A stretch of DNA of 15,679 bases, from NCBI GenBank assembly GCA_007123515.1, contig SKKY01000164.1:1-15679 (forward strand), written 5' to 3'. Source of the DNA: Clostridia bacterium (GTDB taxonomy: Bacteria; Bacillota; Peptococcia; Peptococcales; SKKY01). Below are positions 5,640 to 13,625 of this stretch, in pieces. The notes under the pieces were generated by a model. The model had not been told where the DNA came from, searched no databases, and was given only the letters and a program-made list of their open reading frames with translations. A program made the translations under genes and the position numbers. Position 1 is the stretch's first letter, and each line of letters starts with the position of its first letter.

Positions 5640-5679
5640 GGGGACGTTTCCCTCTGGTATACCAGAGGGAAACGTCCCC
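5640..5679. repeat. 40-bp perfect palindrome of the GGGGACG family
   Basis: The left arm GGGGACGTTTCCCTCTGGTA is exactly reverse-complementary to bases 5660-5679, with no spacer. Transcribed, it forms a very stable hairpin and may end metK transcription, although only TTT follows. Fragments TTGGTATACC and GGGGA just after it (5681-5694) look like part of another, damaged copy. The same outer arm occurs in the element after ispF. Such dispersed palindromes are REP-like; no transposase is present in the window. Confidence 0.85.
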
Positions 5680-5716
5680 TTTGGTATACCGGGGAGGGAC
5701 AGGTCTTGGATATTTT

Positions 5717-5733
5717 TCTGACTTTTATTGACC
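5717..5733 (-). promoter_or_regulatory. CtsR operator 1
   Basis: On the minus strand GGTCAATAAAAGTCAGA fits the CtsR heptad repeat RGTCAAANANRGTCAAA at 15 of 17 positions by eye. It overlaps the -35 box of the ctsR promoter. Confidence 0.75.
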
Positions 5734-5756
5734 TTTGTCTTGCTTTCTGATATATT
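5728..5756 (+). promoter_or_regulatory. ctsR operon promoter
   Basis: TTGACC (5728-5733) and TATATT (5751-5756) are spaced by 17 bases. The promoter is flanked by CtsR-type operators on both sides, so the operon should be repressed by its own first product until heat or protein stress. Confidence 0.8.
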
Positions 5757-5766
5757 TACTTAAGAA

Positions 5767-5783
5767 GGTCAAGTAAGGTCAGG
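5767..5783 (+). promoter_or_regulatory. CtsR operator 2
   Basis: GGTCAAGTAAGGTCAGG fits the CtsR heptad repeat at about 14 of 17 positions by eye. It lies just downstream of the expected transcription start. Confidence 0.7.
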
Positions 5784-5809
5784 GATCTTTTGTTTGTGGG
5801 AGGTTTATG

Positions 5810-6265
5810 ATGTCTACGATTTCTAAGAAGATTGAAATATATCTGAAGCTGTTGTTACGTGAGGCGGAGGGTAATATGATAGAGGTTCAGCGGAATGCGC
5901 TGGCGGAATATTTTGAATGTGTCCCGTCGCAGATTAATTATGTCTTAAGTACCCGTTTTACGACGGATCGTGGCTATGTGATTGAAACGCGTCGCGGGGG
6001 CGGCGGTTTTGTAAGAATAAAAAAACTTGATTTGGGATTACAGCAAAAAATGGGGAAGTATCAGATAGACGGACAGTTTCATTATGATAATTACGATACG
6101 ATTTTTGAAAGACTTTTCGAAGAAGATTTTCTAACCAAAAGGGAAAGCCAGCTATTAAAGAGTGTCTTTGGGACACCGGCGCTTTCGCACTTGCCGGATA
6201 AGGAAGCCGGGCTGATCCGGGAAAATATGTTTCGTGAAGTCTTAAATGCGGTAATGAAATTTTAA
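5810..6265 (+). CDS. ctsR: Transcriptional repressor CtsR
   Basis: CtsR is a dimeric winged-helix repressor of clp and other heat-shock genes in Gram-positive bacteria. The 151-aa protein shows the winged helix (about residues 5-65; LAEYFECVPSQINYVLSTRF as the helix-turn-helix) and the glycine-rich wing RRGGGGFVRI, the loop that senses heat in known CtsR proteins. The C-terminal helical half (FLTKRESQLLKSVF) contacts the ClpC/McsB side. ATG 5810 sits 6 bases after GGGAGG; the ATG directly before it (5807) is an alternative giving one extra Met. It is first in ctsR-mcsA-mcsB-clpC, and two operators flank its promoter, so it is autoregulated. In known systems McsB phosphorylates arginines in the CtsR DNA-binding domain to release it. 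Confidence 0.97.
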   Translation: MSTISKKIEIYLKLLLREAEGNMIEVQRNALAEYFECVPSQINYVLSTRFTTDRGYVIETRRGGGGFVRIKKLDLGLQQKMGKYQIDGQFHYDNYDTIFERLFEEDFLTKRESQLLKSVFGTPALSHLPDKEAGLIRENMFREVLNAVMKF

Positions 6266-6304
6266 AGAGATGCAAAACAAAGGATCTGCAGAGGAGGGTC
6301 ATAT

Positions 6305-6724
6305 ATGTTCTATTACTACTATGGAGATAAAGATGATTTATTAAAAATGATTCATAATCTTATGAATCCGGACAGCATGATGCATGCTCCGAATAAAAGA
6401 GGAAATTCCGGAATGAACCCGCCGGAAGACGGGCTTACCTGCCCCGGTTGTGGCCTTAGCCGCACTGAACTCTACCAAAACGGTAAGATTGGCTGCAGTC
6501 AGTGTGTGGATACCTTCCGCGCCGATCTTGAAACGATCCTTCAGCATATCCAGGGTCGCTATCAGTTTTCCGGCCGAGTGCCGGAGGCTTTGGCTGACCA
6601 GGTGCAGATCAATGTCGAAGAGATACAAGTTAAGCTTGATGCAGCGATTGCCGATGAGCGCTATGAAGATGCAGCCGTCTTTCGGGATCTCTTAAAAGAA
6701 GCAGAAAGCAGGCGGTCATCATGA
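6305..6724 (+). CDS. mcsA: McsA, McsB activator and zinc protein (short form)
   Basis: McsA activates the arginine kinase McsB and helps target substrates and CtsR to ClpC. This 139-aa version has one zinc module, CPGC (C46, C49) with CSQC (C64, C67), and a C-terminal UVR motif (about residues 106-136; IQVKLDAAIADERYEDAAVF). Bacillus McsA is longer, about 185 aa, and carries additional CxxC pairs at its N-terminus. Here the N-terminus is instead an unusual MFYYYYGDKDDLLKMIHNLM segment without cysteines. The start at 6305 is well supported by GAGGAGGG (6291-6298). The stop overlaps the mcsB start (ATGA), implying coupled translation. Gene order makes the identity firm despite the reduced length. 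Confidence 0.92.
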   Translation: MFYYYYGDKDDLLKMIHNLMNPDSMMHAPNKRGNSGMNPPEDGLTCPGCGLSRTELYQNGKIGCSQCVDTFRADLETILQHIQGRYQFSGRVPEALADQVQINVEEIQVKLDAAIADERYEDAAVFRDLLKEAESRRSS

Positions 6725-7773
6725 TGGAACAAGTGTTATGGGATATGGCTAAAAAGGAAGAGAGTTACTGGACAAAGGGAAGCGGCCATTATGCCGATGT
6801 GGTGCTTAGCACCCGGGTACGTCTGGCCAGAAATTACAACGACTTTTTGTTTCCGGAGAAAATAACCGATGAGCAGCGTGAGGATCTGATTAAAAAGATC
6901 CAGTCGGTGATGCTTGAGCAGGGTGATCTGTACTTTTTTGATCTTCGCCTGTTCCCGGAAGAACTTAAAATGGCGCTCTTTGAAAAACAATTAATCAGTA
7001 AAGAGCTGGCTCTAAAAAATGAGCATTCGGCGCTGATTCTTACTAAGAAGAACGATGTGAGCATTATGGTCAACGAAGAGGATCATCTGCGAATCCAGGC
7101 CTATAGCAGCGGTCTTGATTTTAGCGGAGCCCTTGAAAAAGCGATTGCCTATGATGAGATCTTTGCCCGAGCCGACCGCTATGCCTTTGACAGTGAACTG
7201 GGTTTCTTTACCTCCTGTCCATCCAATTTCGGAACCGGCATGCGAGCCTCGGTGATGGTCCATTTACCGGCGATTACAGAAGCCGGGCTCTTGCAGCAGA
7301 TGACCAAGGATCTTCATAAGGCCGGTTATGTGGTGCGCGGGATGTATGGGGAGTCCACCGAAAGCTGGGGCAGTTTTTTCCAAATCTCCAATCAGCTGAC
7401 CACCGGTCTTAGTGAAGAGGAGATCATCCAGCGACTCGAAGTGGCGATGGAGAACCTGGCTCGTCAGGAGCGCAAGCTTCGTAAGGAAATCGTTGAAAAA
7501 AAGCGGATCTTTTTTGAGGATCATATCTTTAGAGCTTATGGGCTCTTACAGAATGCCCGCAGGATTTCACATAAAGAGGCAGTCTTAAATCTTTCGCTGC
7601 TTCGTACGGGTGTGACTGAAGAGTTATTGCCCTCGTTATCACTGGAGGATGTTAATAAGCTGATCTTTATCAGTAATCCTTACCACATTCGGGCTTTATG
7701 GCCGGAGATGGATCAGGCCGGACTGCAGGTAAAGCGTGCCGAGCTCTTACGGGAGAGACTACAGGAAAAATAG
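6721..7773 (+). CDS. mcsB: Protein-arginine kinase McsB
   Basis: McsB phosphorylates arginine residues and so marks proteins for ClpC/ClpP and inactivates CtsR. The 350-aa protein has the phosphagen-kinase-like fold: the ATP-binding LSTRVRLARN (residues 29-38), the acidic motif NEEDHLRIQ (catalytic Glu pair, about residues 117-125) and the signature TSCPSNFGTGMRASVMVHLP with C166 in the active site. The start ATG 6721 overlaps the mcsA stop; a second ATG at 6724 is equally possible. The C-terminus LQVKRAELLRERL lies where I expect the phospho-arginine-binding RDxxRPA-type motif, but the leading Arg-Asp is not seen. The catalytic half looks complete, so kinase activity is expected. Confidence 0.96.
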   Translation: MMEQVLWDMAKKEESYWTKGSGHYADVVLSTRVRLARNYNDFLFPEKITDEQREDLIKKIQSVMLEQGDLYFFDLRLFPEELKMALFEKQLISKELALKNEHSALILTKKNDVSIMVNEEDHLRIQAYSSGLDFSGALEKAIAYDEIFARADRYAFDSELGFFTSCPSNFGTGMRASVMVHLPAITEAGLLQQMTKDLHKAGYVVRGMYGESTESWGSFFQISNQLTTGLSEEEIIQRLEVAMENLARQERKLRKEIVEKKRIFFEDHIFRAYGLLQNARRISHKEAVLNLSLLRTGVTEELLPSLSLEDVNKLIFISNPYHIRALWPEMDQAGLQVKRAELLRERLQEK

Positions 7774-7836
7774 CAGGTAAGACAGGAATCATTGATGACT
7801 AAAAAATTATAGATAGAAGATACAGGAGGGTATACT

Positions 7837-10326
7837 ATGTTTGGAATGTTTTTTACAGAAAGAGCACAGGAAGTGATCACCTTAGCCAAAGAAGAAACCC
7901 ATTTTCTGGGTCATCCGGCCACAGGGACTGAACACATTTTGTTAGGATTATTGCGCGAAGGAGAGGGCATTGGTGCCAAGGCACTTCTTTCGCTTGAAAT
8001 AGATCTGGAAAAGACCCGGGATCTGATACAAAAATCAATTAAAAAGACAAACGAGGAGCCGGCTAAAGAGATAAGCTTTACTCCGCGTGCCAAAAAGGTG
8101 CTGAATTTAGCCCAGGATGAGGCTCGTAAGTGGGGCGTAACCTATGTCGGAACTGAGCATATTCTGCTGGGATTAATCCGTGAGGGCGAGGGCGTAGCCG
8201 CGCAGGTACTCTTAAATCTGGGCGTTAATCCGGAAAAAATCAGAAAGCAGGTCTGGGCTCTTTTAGGTGGCAATATGGCTAATGAAAGCACCAAGAAAAG
8301 CCGGGAATACCCGAAATCGAAAGAAGAGCAGGCCAAGCAGACGATTCTTGATGAGTTTGGCAATGATTTAAATAAGCTGGCATCGGAGAATAAGATTGAT
8401 CCGGTGATCGGCCGTCAAAATGAAATACAGCGTGTGATTCAGGTCTTAAGCCGTCGTTCGAAAAACAATCCGGTCTTACTTGGTGAGCCGGGTGTGGGTA
8501 AAACCGCGATTGCTGAGGGCTTAGCCCAGCGGATCGTTGATGGCGATGTGCCGGAGATCTTAAAGAATAAGCGGGTTGTCTCTTTAGAGATGGGCTCGTT
8601 GGTCGCTGGTTCTAAGTACCGCGGAGAATTTGAGGAACGTCTGAAAAAAGTCATGGCAGAAATTAAAAAATCTGGTAACATCATCCTCTTTATTGATGAG
8701 TTGCATACGATTATTGGTGCCGGAGCGGCAGAAGGTGCGATTGATGCGGCTAACATTTTAAAACCGGCCTTAGCCCGGGGAGAACTGCAGACGATCGGTG
8801 CCACAACGCTTGATGAGTACCGTAAGTATGTGGAAAAAGATCCGGCCTTGGAAAGACGTTTCCAGCCAATTCAGGTTAACGAGCCGACATTGGAAGAGGC
8901 TGAGTTAATTTTAATGGGTCTTCGTGACCGTTATGAAGCCCATCACAGTGTAAAGATTGGTGATGAATCGATTAAGGCGGCGGTAAAGCTTTCGGATCGA
9001 TATATTACCGATCGGTATCTGCCGGATAAGGCGATTGATCTGATTGATGAGGCTTCCTCGAAAGTGCATTTAAAAGTCGGAACGACTCCGAATAACATAA
9101 AGGATTTAGAAGAACAGATTGAACAGATCAGAAGCGAGAAGGAATCGGCGGTGGTGCAGCAGGATTTTGAAAAGGCGGCGAAGCTTCGTGATAATGAAAG
9201 AAAATTAAAAGATGAGCTTGAAGAAGAGATGGAATCCTGGAAGCAAAAGAGTGTCTCGACGGTGCAGGAAGTGACAGAAGAAGACATTGCGGAGATCGTA
9301 TCAAACTGGACTGGTATTCCGGTGCAAAAGATTGCCCAGGAAGAAAGCGATAAGCTCTTAAAGCTTGAGGAGCTTCTTCATAAGCGGGTCACCGGTCAGG
9401 ATGAGGCGATTACGGCGATTGCTAAGGCAGTTAGACGAGCGCGTGCCGGACTAAAGAGTCCGAAGCGTCCGATTGGATCCTTTATCTTCTTAGGACCGAC
9501 CGGTGTCGGGAAAACGGAGCTTGCCAGAGCGCTGGCCGAGTCACTCTTTGGCTCAGAGGATGCCCTGGTTCGGATTGATATGAGTGAATATATGGAGAAG
9601 CATGCGATCTCCAGGCTGATTGGTTCGCCGCCGGGCTATGTCGGATACGATGATGGAGGTCAGCTGACCGAAATTATCCGTCGTAAGCCGTATTCTGTGA
9701 TTCTCTTTGATGAAATTGAGAAGGCGCATCCGGAGGTCTTTAACATTCTGCTGCAGGTGATGGAAGACGGACGCCTGACAGACAGTAAAGGACGCACGGT
9801 GAACTTTAGAAATACGGTGCTGATTATGACGTCGAATCTTGGGGCGAGTGAGCTTAAAAAGACGGGAACCTTAGGGTTTAATCGTGAGAAAACATCGGAA
9901 GATGCCTTTGGTGAAATGAAGAAAAAAGTGCTCGATGCGATGAAGAAGTCGTTTAAGCCGGAATTTTTAAACCGGATTGATGATTCGATTGTGTTCCATA
10001 GTCTGGAAGAGCATCATATTAAAGAAATTGTTGGCCTGATGCTTAAAGAGATGGACGATCGCTTAGCAGAGCATGAGCTGACGTTGGAAGTGACGGAAGA
10101 AGCCAAGGCGCTGATTGCTAAAGAAGGTTTTGACAGTGAGTACGGGGCGCGTCCGCTGCGCAGGGCGATTCAGCGATTGATTGAAGACCCGATGGCTGAT
10201 GAGATGCTTAAAGGAAGTTTTGCGCCTGGCAGTCATATTGTGGTTGATTTGGAAGAGGATAAGATTAAGATCAATAGCAAAAAGAATGAGGAAAACAAGG
10301 AAAATACGACGAAAAGCGAATCATAA
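7837..10326 (+). CDS. clpC: AAA+ unfoldase ClpC
   Basis: ClpC is a hexameric HSP100 ATPase that unfolds proteins and feeds them to ClpP. The 829-aa length is typical. Domains in order: N-domain with two Clp_N repeats (about residues 3-145; TGTEHILLGLLREGEGIGAK and VGTEHILLGLIREGEGVAAQ), the first AAA+ module (Walker A GEPGVGKT at residues 216-223, Walker B ILFIDELHT), a middle domain with a UVR motif (about residues 432-465; QDFEKAAKLRDNERKLKDEL), the second AAA+ module (Walker A GPTGVGKT at 553-560, Walker B VILFDEIEKAH) and the small D2 domain. The N-domain and the middle domain are where McsB/phospho-arginine and adaptors act in known ClpC proteins. The start follows AGGAGG at good spacing. 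It ends the CtsR operon; a likely terminator lies just behind it. Confidence 0.98.
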   Translation: MFGMFFTERAQEVITLAKEETHFLGHPATGTEHILLGLLREGEGIGAKALLSLEIDLEKTRDLIQKSIKKTNEEPAKEISFTPRAKKVLNLAQDEARKWGVTYVGTEHILLGLIREGEGVAAQVLLNLGVNPEKIRKQVWALLGGNMANESTKKSREYPKSKEEQAKQTILDEFGNDLNKLASENKIDPVIGRQNEIQRVIQVLSRRSKNNPVLLGEPGVGKTAIAEGLAQRIVDGDVPEILKNKRVVSLEMGSLVAGSKYRGEFEERLKKVMAEIKKSGNIILFIDELHTIIGAGAAEGAIDAANILKPALARGELQTIGATTLDEYRKYVEKDPALERRFQPIQVNEPTLEEAELILMGLRDRYEAHHSVKIGDESIKAAVKLSDRYITDRYLPDKAIDLIDEASSKVHLKVGTTPNNIKDLEEQIEQIRSEKESAVVQQDFEKAAKLRDNERKLKDELEEEMESWKQKSVSTVQEVTEEDIAEIVSNWTGIPVQKIAQEESDKLLKLEELLHKRVTGQDEAITAIAKAVRRARAGLKSPKRPIGSFIFLGPTGVGKTELARALAESLFGSEDALVRIDMSEYMEKHAISRLIGSPPGYVGYDDGGQLTEIIRRKPYSVILFDEIEKAHPEVFNILLQVMEDGRLTDSKGRTVNFRNTVLIMTSNLGASELKKTGTLGFNREKTSEDAFGEMKKKVLDAMKKSFKPEFLNRIDDSIVFHSLEEHHIKEIVGLMLKEMDDRLAEHELTLEVTEEAKALIAKEGFDSEYGARPLRRAIQRLIEDPMADEMLKGSFAPGSHIVVDLEEDKIKINSKKNEENKENTTKSES

Positions 10327-10343
10327 TACTTTGAAGAAGGATG

Positions 10344-10378
10344 CCTTCCTCTTTTGTTAAAAAAAGGGGAAGGTTTTT
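10344..10378 (+). terminator. Terminator between clpC and radA
   Basis: CCTTCCTCTTTT (10344-10355) pairs with AAAAGGGGAAGG (10362-10373), 12 bp with one G-U pair and a 6-nt loop, followed by TTTTT. It ends only 9 bases before the radA ATG, so radA transcription must either read through it or begin inside clpC. Confidence 0.75.
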
Positions 10379-10387
10379 GGTGATTAC

Positions 10388-11737
10388 ATGAAAAAAAAGA
10401 CAAAAACATTTTTCTATTGTTCTAATTGTGGGTATGAGAGTTTAAAGTGGCTGGGTAAATGCCCGGACTGTAGCAGCTGGAATAGTTTTGTGGAAGAACA
10501 GCAGGTGGCGACTAAGAATCCGACCCCAAAAGAGGCTGCGGCGCCGGAAATGATCGGTGCGATTGAGATTAAAAAGGATATGCGGATTTCCAGCGGATTT
10601 GTGGAGGTTGACCGCGTCTTGGGCGGTGGCTTTATTTCCGGGGAAATATTACTCTTATCTGGTGAGCCGGGGATTGGTAAGTCAACGCTTGTACTGCAGA
10701 TCGCTAAAAATTTGGGGCGCGATTACAAGGTCTTGTACTGCAGCGGTGAGGAATCAAAAGAGCAGATTAAGTATCGGGGGAATCGCCTGGGCATCACCGG
10801 GGAGTCGATTCTTGTCTCTGCGGAAAATAATTTTGAGAATGTGCAGCGCATTATTGAAAAAGAGCAGCCGGATTTTTTGGTGATCGATTCGATCCAGACG
10901 ATGTATACCAGTGAGATTGAATCAGCGCAGGGAACAGTCGCGCAGGCTCGTGAAATTAGTGCCAAGCTTTTGAAGCTGGCTAAGAATTCTGCGATGACGG
11001 TGATGATCATCGGACATATTACAAAAGACGGGGGCATTGCCGGACCGAAGGTCCTAGAGCATATGGTCGATGCGGTTCTCTATTTTGAGGGCGAGCGCTA
11101 CTATCAGTATCGCAGTCTGAGAAGTTACAAGAACCGTTTTGGATCGTCCTCGGAAATCGGGATTTTTGAAATGGCCGAAGAGGGTTTGGTCGAAGTCTTA
11201 AATCCTTCTAAGTTTTTGCTGCAGGAAAGAGCCGAAGAGGCGCCGGGATCGGTGATTACCGCAGTTTATGAGGGTAGCCGTGCGATCCTTTTAGAGGTGC
11301 AGGCGCTTGTCTCTGACAGCCACTATAACCAGGGACGTCGGGTGGCGACCGGGTATGACTACAACCGGATCAATATGATCATTGCGGTTTTGGAAAAGAA
11401 GATTGGACTGCAACTTTCGGGTTCGGATATCTATGTTAACATTGTGGGCGGACTAAAAGTGTCCGAGCCGGCAGTTGATTTAGCGATTGCGCTTGCGATT
11501 ACCTCAAGCTTTAGAAATAAAAGCATCGATAAGGATCTGATGATCATCGGTGAGGTCGGACTATCCGGAGAGGTGCGAAGTGTATCTAACCTTGATCAGC
11601 GCATCGCCGAGGCTGAGAAAATGGGTTTTGCGAAAGCGATTGTGCCGGTACATAACAAAACTTTGCCAAAAGGGGCAAAGATCAGCCTGATGAAGGCATC
11701 GAACCTGGCGGAGGCGATTCGGCTGACGGAGTTCTAA
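10388..11737 (+). CDS. radA: DNA repair protein RadA (Sms)
   Basis: RadA is a RecA-like ATPase and hexameric helicase that extends D-loops in homologous recombination and repair. The 449-aa protein has an N-terminal zinc finger (C11, C14, C25, C28), a RecA-type core with Walker A GEPGIGKST (residues 92-100) and Walker B FLVIDSIQT, the family-defining KNRFG motif (residues 248-252) and a C-terminal Lon-protease-like domain (from about residue 270). The start is placed at the ATG before the zinc finger; the nearest Shine-Dalgarno-like bases are only GGTG (10379-10382 region). It follows clpC by 61 bases with a terminator hairpin in between. In Bacillus and many Clostridia disA follows radA; here it does not. 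Confidence 0.97.
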   Translation: MKKKTKTFFYCSNCGYESLKWLGKCPDCSSWNSFVEEQQVATKNPTPKEAAAPEMIGAIEIKKDMRISSGFVEVDRVLGGGFISGEILLLSGEPGIGKSTLVLQIAKNLGRDYKVLYCSGEESKEQIKYRGNRLGITGESILVSAENNFENVQRIIEKEQPDFLVIDSIQTMYTSEIESAQGTVAQAREISAKLLKLAKNSAMTVMIIGHITKDGGIAGPKVLEHMVDAVLYFEGERYYQYRSLRSYKNRFGSSSEIGIFEMAEEGLVEVLNPSKFLLQERAEEAPGSVITAVYEGSRAILLEVQALVSDSHYNQGRRVATGYDYNRINMIIAVLEKKIGLQLSGSDIYVNIVGGLKVSEPAVDLAIALAITSSFRNKSIDKDLMIIGEVGLSGEVRSVSNLDQRIAEAEKMGFAKAIVPVHNKTLPKGAKISLMKASNLAEAIRLTEF

Positions 11738-11747
11738 AAAGGAAGCA

Positions 11748-11776
11748 TTGAAATCACGACCGTTTGTCTATATACT
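11748..11776 (+). promoter_or_regulatory. Promoter of the PIN/TRAM-isp genes
   Basis: TTGAAA (11748-11753) and TATACT (11771-11776) are spaced by 17 bases, ahead of GAGGAGGTGA and the GTG start at 11820. Confidence 0.65.
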
Positions 11777-11819
11777 TTATAGAATATTGCATTTTTTGCA
11801 TAGCAGAGGAGGTGAAACA

Positions 11820-12935
11820 GTGGGACGAAAGATTTCAACACTAATTATTATTTTTGTTTTTGGATTAATCGGAGTGATCGTAGGTGATTTTCTGGTTAAA
11901 GATGTATTTTCAGATGCGATTCCTAATCCGCGAATCTGGCATTCTATTATCCCCGGGCTGGCTATGGCAGGGCTTAGCATTAAGCTTGCGCCCTTTATCA
12001 TTAATGGCATTTCTTCAGCGAGTATCTATTTTGTCGGACTTCTTCAGAACATGCCGATTCAGGATTTAATCGGTGGAATCATTGGACTTATTATCGGACT
12101 TATAATTGCCACTTTTATTGGCATCTATCTTTCCCAGGTACCGTTTGTCGGGTATCTGTTCTCGGTACTTTTAGCAGTCTTTTTAGCCTATATCGGAATG
12201 AGTGTGGGTGCAAAAAAGAAAGAGGATATTTTTAATATCAGAGGATTATTTAAACCAGGCGGTGAGTCGTCTGATCAGAATCCTCAGATAAAATTCAAGG
12301 GTTCTATTAAGGATGGCGGCAAAAATGGCGGACAGCCGAAAGTGCTTGATACCAGCGTCATTATTGACGGCCGGATTGCCGACATCGTAAAGACGGGCTT
12401 TATTGAAGGGCCGCTTGTGGTACCAAGCTGTGTGCTTGAAGAGCTTCGCCATATTGCGGATTCTTCGGAATTGTTAAAACGCAATAAGGGTCGTCGTGGA
12501 CTCGATATTTTAAATATGATGTCATCCGGAAAGAACATTGAAGTACAGATCTATGAAAGTGAGCTTCCTGAGATTCAGGAGGTGGACAGTAAGCTGGTTA
12601 AAATTGCCCAGGAGCTAAATGGCTATGTGGTGACCAATGACTATAATTTGAATAAGGTGGCCCAGTTACAGGGCGTGCCGGTATTAAATGTTAATGATTT
12701 AGCCAATGCGGTGAAGCCGGTGGTGATTCCGGGAGATCGGATGAAGGTGGAACTCGTTAAAGAAGGAAAATCCGGACGACAGGGGATTGGCTATCTTGAG
12801 GATGGGACGATGATTGTTGTCGAGGATGGAAAAGACTACCTTGGTTATACGATTGATGTGGAAGTGACCAGTGCGCTTCAGACATCGGCAGGCAGAATGA
12901 TTTTTGCCAAAGTTCCTGATGGAGAGGGTGTTTGA
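11820..12935 (+). CDS. YacL-like membrane protein with PIN and TRAM domains
   Basis: The start is GTG 11820 directly after GAGGAGGTGA (11806-11815); an upstream in-frame TTG at 11748 is the -35 box of the promoter instead. The 371-aa protein has an N-terminal membrane region of about four helices (near residues 5-27, 42-68, 82-106 and 110-134). A cytoplasmic PIN nuclease-like domain follows, with acidic residues in VLDTSVIIDGR (D177), LEELRHIAD, EVDSKL and TNDYNL, and then a C-terminal TRAM domain (about residues 298-360), an RNA-binding fold. PIN domains with a complete acidic set are usually RNases; YacL-type proteins are widespread in Firmicutes without a firmly settled role that I know of. 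It lies 6 bases before ispD and is probably cotranscribed with ispD and ispF. Confidence 0.92.
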   Translation: MGRKISTLIIIFVFGLIGVIVGDFLVKDVFSDAIPNPRIWHSIIPGLAMAGLSIKLAPFIINGISSASIYFVGLLQNMPIQDLIGGIIGLIIGLIIATFIGIYLSQVPFVGYLFSVLLAVFLAYIGMSVGAKKKEDIFNIRGLFKPGGESSDQNPQIKFKGSIKDGGKNGGQPKVLDTSVIIDGRIADIVKTGFIEGPLVVPSCVLEELRHIADSSELLKRNKGRRGLDILNMMSSGKNIEVQIYESELPEIQEVDSKLVKIAQELNGYVVTNDYNLNKVAQLQGVPVLNVNDLANAVKPVVIPGDRMKVELVKEGKSGRQGIGYLEDGTMIVVEDGKDYLGYTIDVEVTSALQTSAGRMIFAKVPDGEGV

Positions 12936-12941
12936 TCCCAG

Positions 12942-13625
12942 ATGATTTCAGTAGTGATTCCGGCTGCAGGTCTTGGAAAAAGGATGCGGGCCGATCGCAA
13001 TAAGCAATACTTGGTGTTACAGGGTAAGCCGATTCTGGCCTATACGATTGATATGTTTCACAAGCAGAGAGCCATCACAGAGATTATTGTGGTGGCTACT
13101 GCTGATGAGGTCGATTTTTGCGAGCGGCAGGTTGTAGAGAAGTATGGTTTCACGAAGGTGAAAAAGGTAATTGCCGGTGGGGCAACCCGCGAGCATTCGG
13201 TCTATGAGGGGCTTAAAGAAGTTAGTAAAGAGGCGCAGTACGTGGTGATCCATGACGGCGTCCGGCCCTTTATCAGGCAGGAGATGCTGGAGGTCTTTTT
13301 GGAGAAGATGATGTTTTATGATGCGCTGGTGATGGCCGTGCCTGAAAAAAATACGATCGCCCGGGTTACAAATGGGCGGATCAAAGAGCGCCTGGTGCGT
13401 GATGATGTCTGGGAAATGCAGACCCCACAGGCCTTTAAAAAAGGTTTGATAATGAAAGCCTTTGATGCGCAAAAGGAGCGGTTAGCAGAATTTACCGATG
13501 ATGCCTCAGTGGTTTCTGCCGAGGGCATAGAGGTCTGCGTCTTTGCCGGAGAATACTTAAATATTAAAATTACAACCCCAGAAGATCTGCTTTTAGGGGA
13601 TGCTATATTGGAGTTGATGAAATGA
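12942..13625 (+). CDS. ispD: 2-C-methyl-D-erythritol 4-phosphate cytidylyltransferase
   Basis: IspD transfers CMP from CTP to methylerythritol 4-phosphate in the MEP isoprenoid pathway. The 227-aa protein shows the nucleotide-binding signature VIPAAGLGKRMRADRNKQYL at the N-terminus, the motif VIHDGVRPFI (about residues 102-111), RDDVWEMQTPQAF (substrate pocket and product-binding loop) and the C-terminal NIKITTPEDLLLGDA. The start lacks a strong ribosome binding site (GGAGAGGG lies about 14 bases upstream), so translation may depend on coupling with the preceding gene, 6 bases away. It overlaps ispF by ATGA. Neighbouring ispD and ispF confirm the pathway. Confidence 0.97.
   Translation: MISVVIPAAGLGKRMRADRNKQYLVLQGKPILAYTIDMFHKQRAITEIIVVATADEVDFCERQVVEKYGFTKVKKVIAGGATREHSVYEGLKEVSKEAQYVVIHDGVRPFIRQEMLEVFLEKMMFYDALVMAVPEKNTIARVTNGRIKERLVRDDVWEMQTPQAFKKGLIMKAFDAQKERLAEFTDDASVVSAEGIEVCVFAGEYLNIKITTPEDLLLGDAILELMK

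Noticed and set aside
5958..6302. Minus-strand open frames opposite ctsR, mcsA, mcsB, clpC and others.
   Set aside because: They are shadows of well-supported genes on the plus strand and have no plausible starts or motifs.
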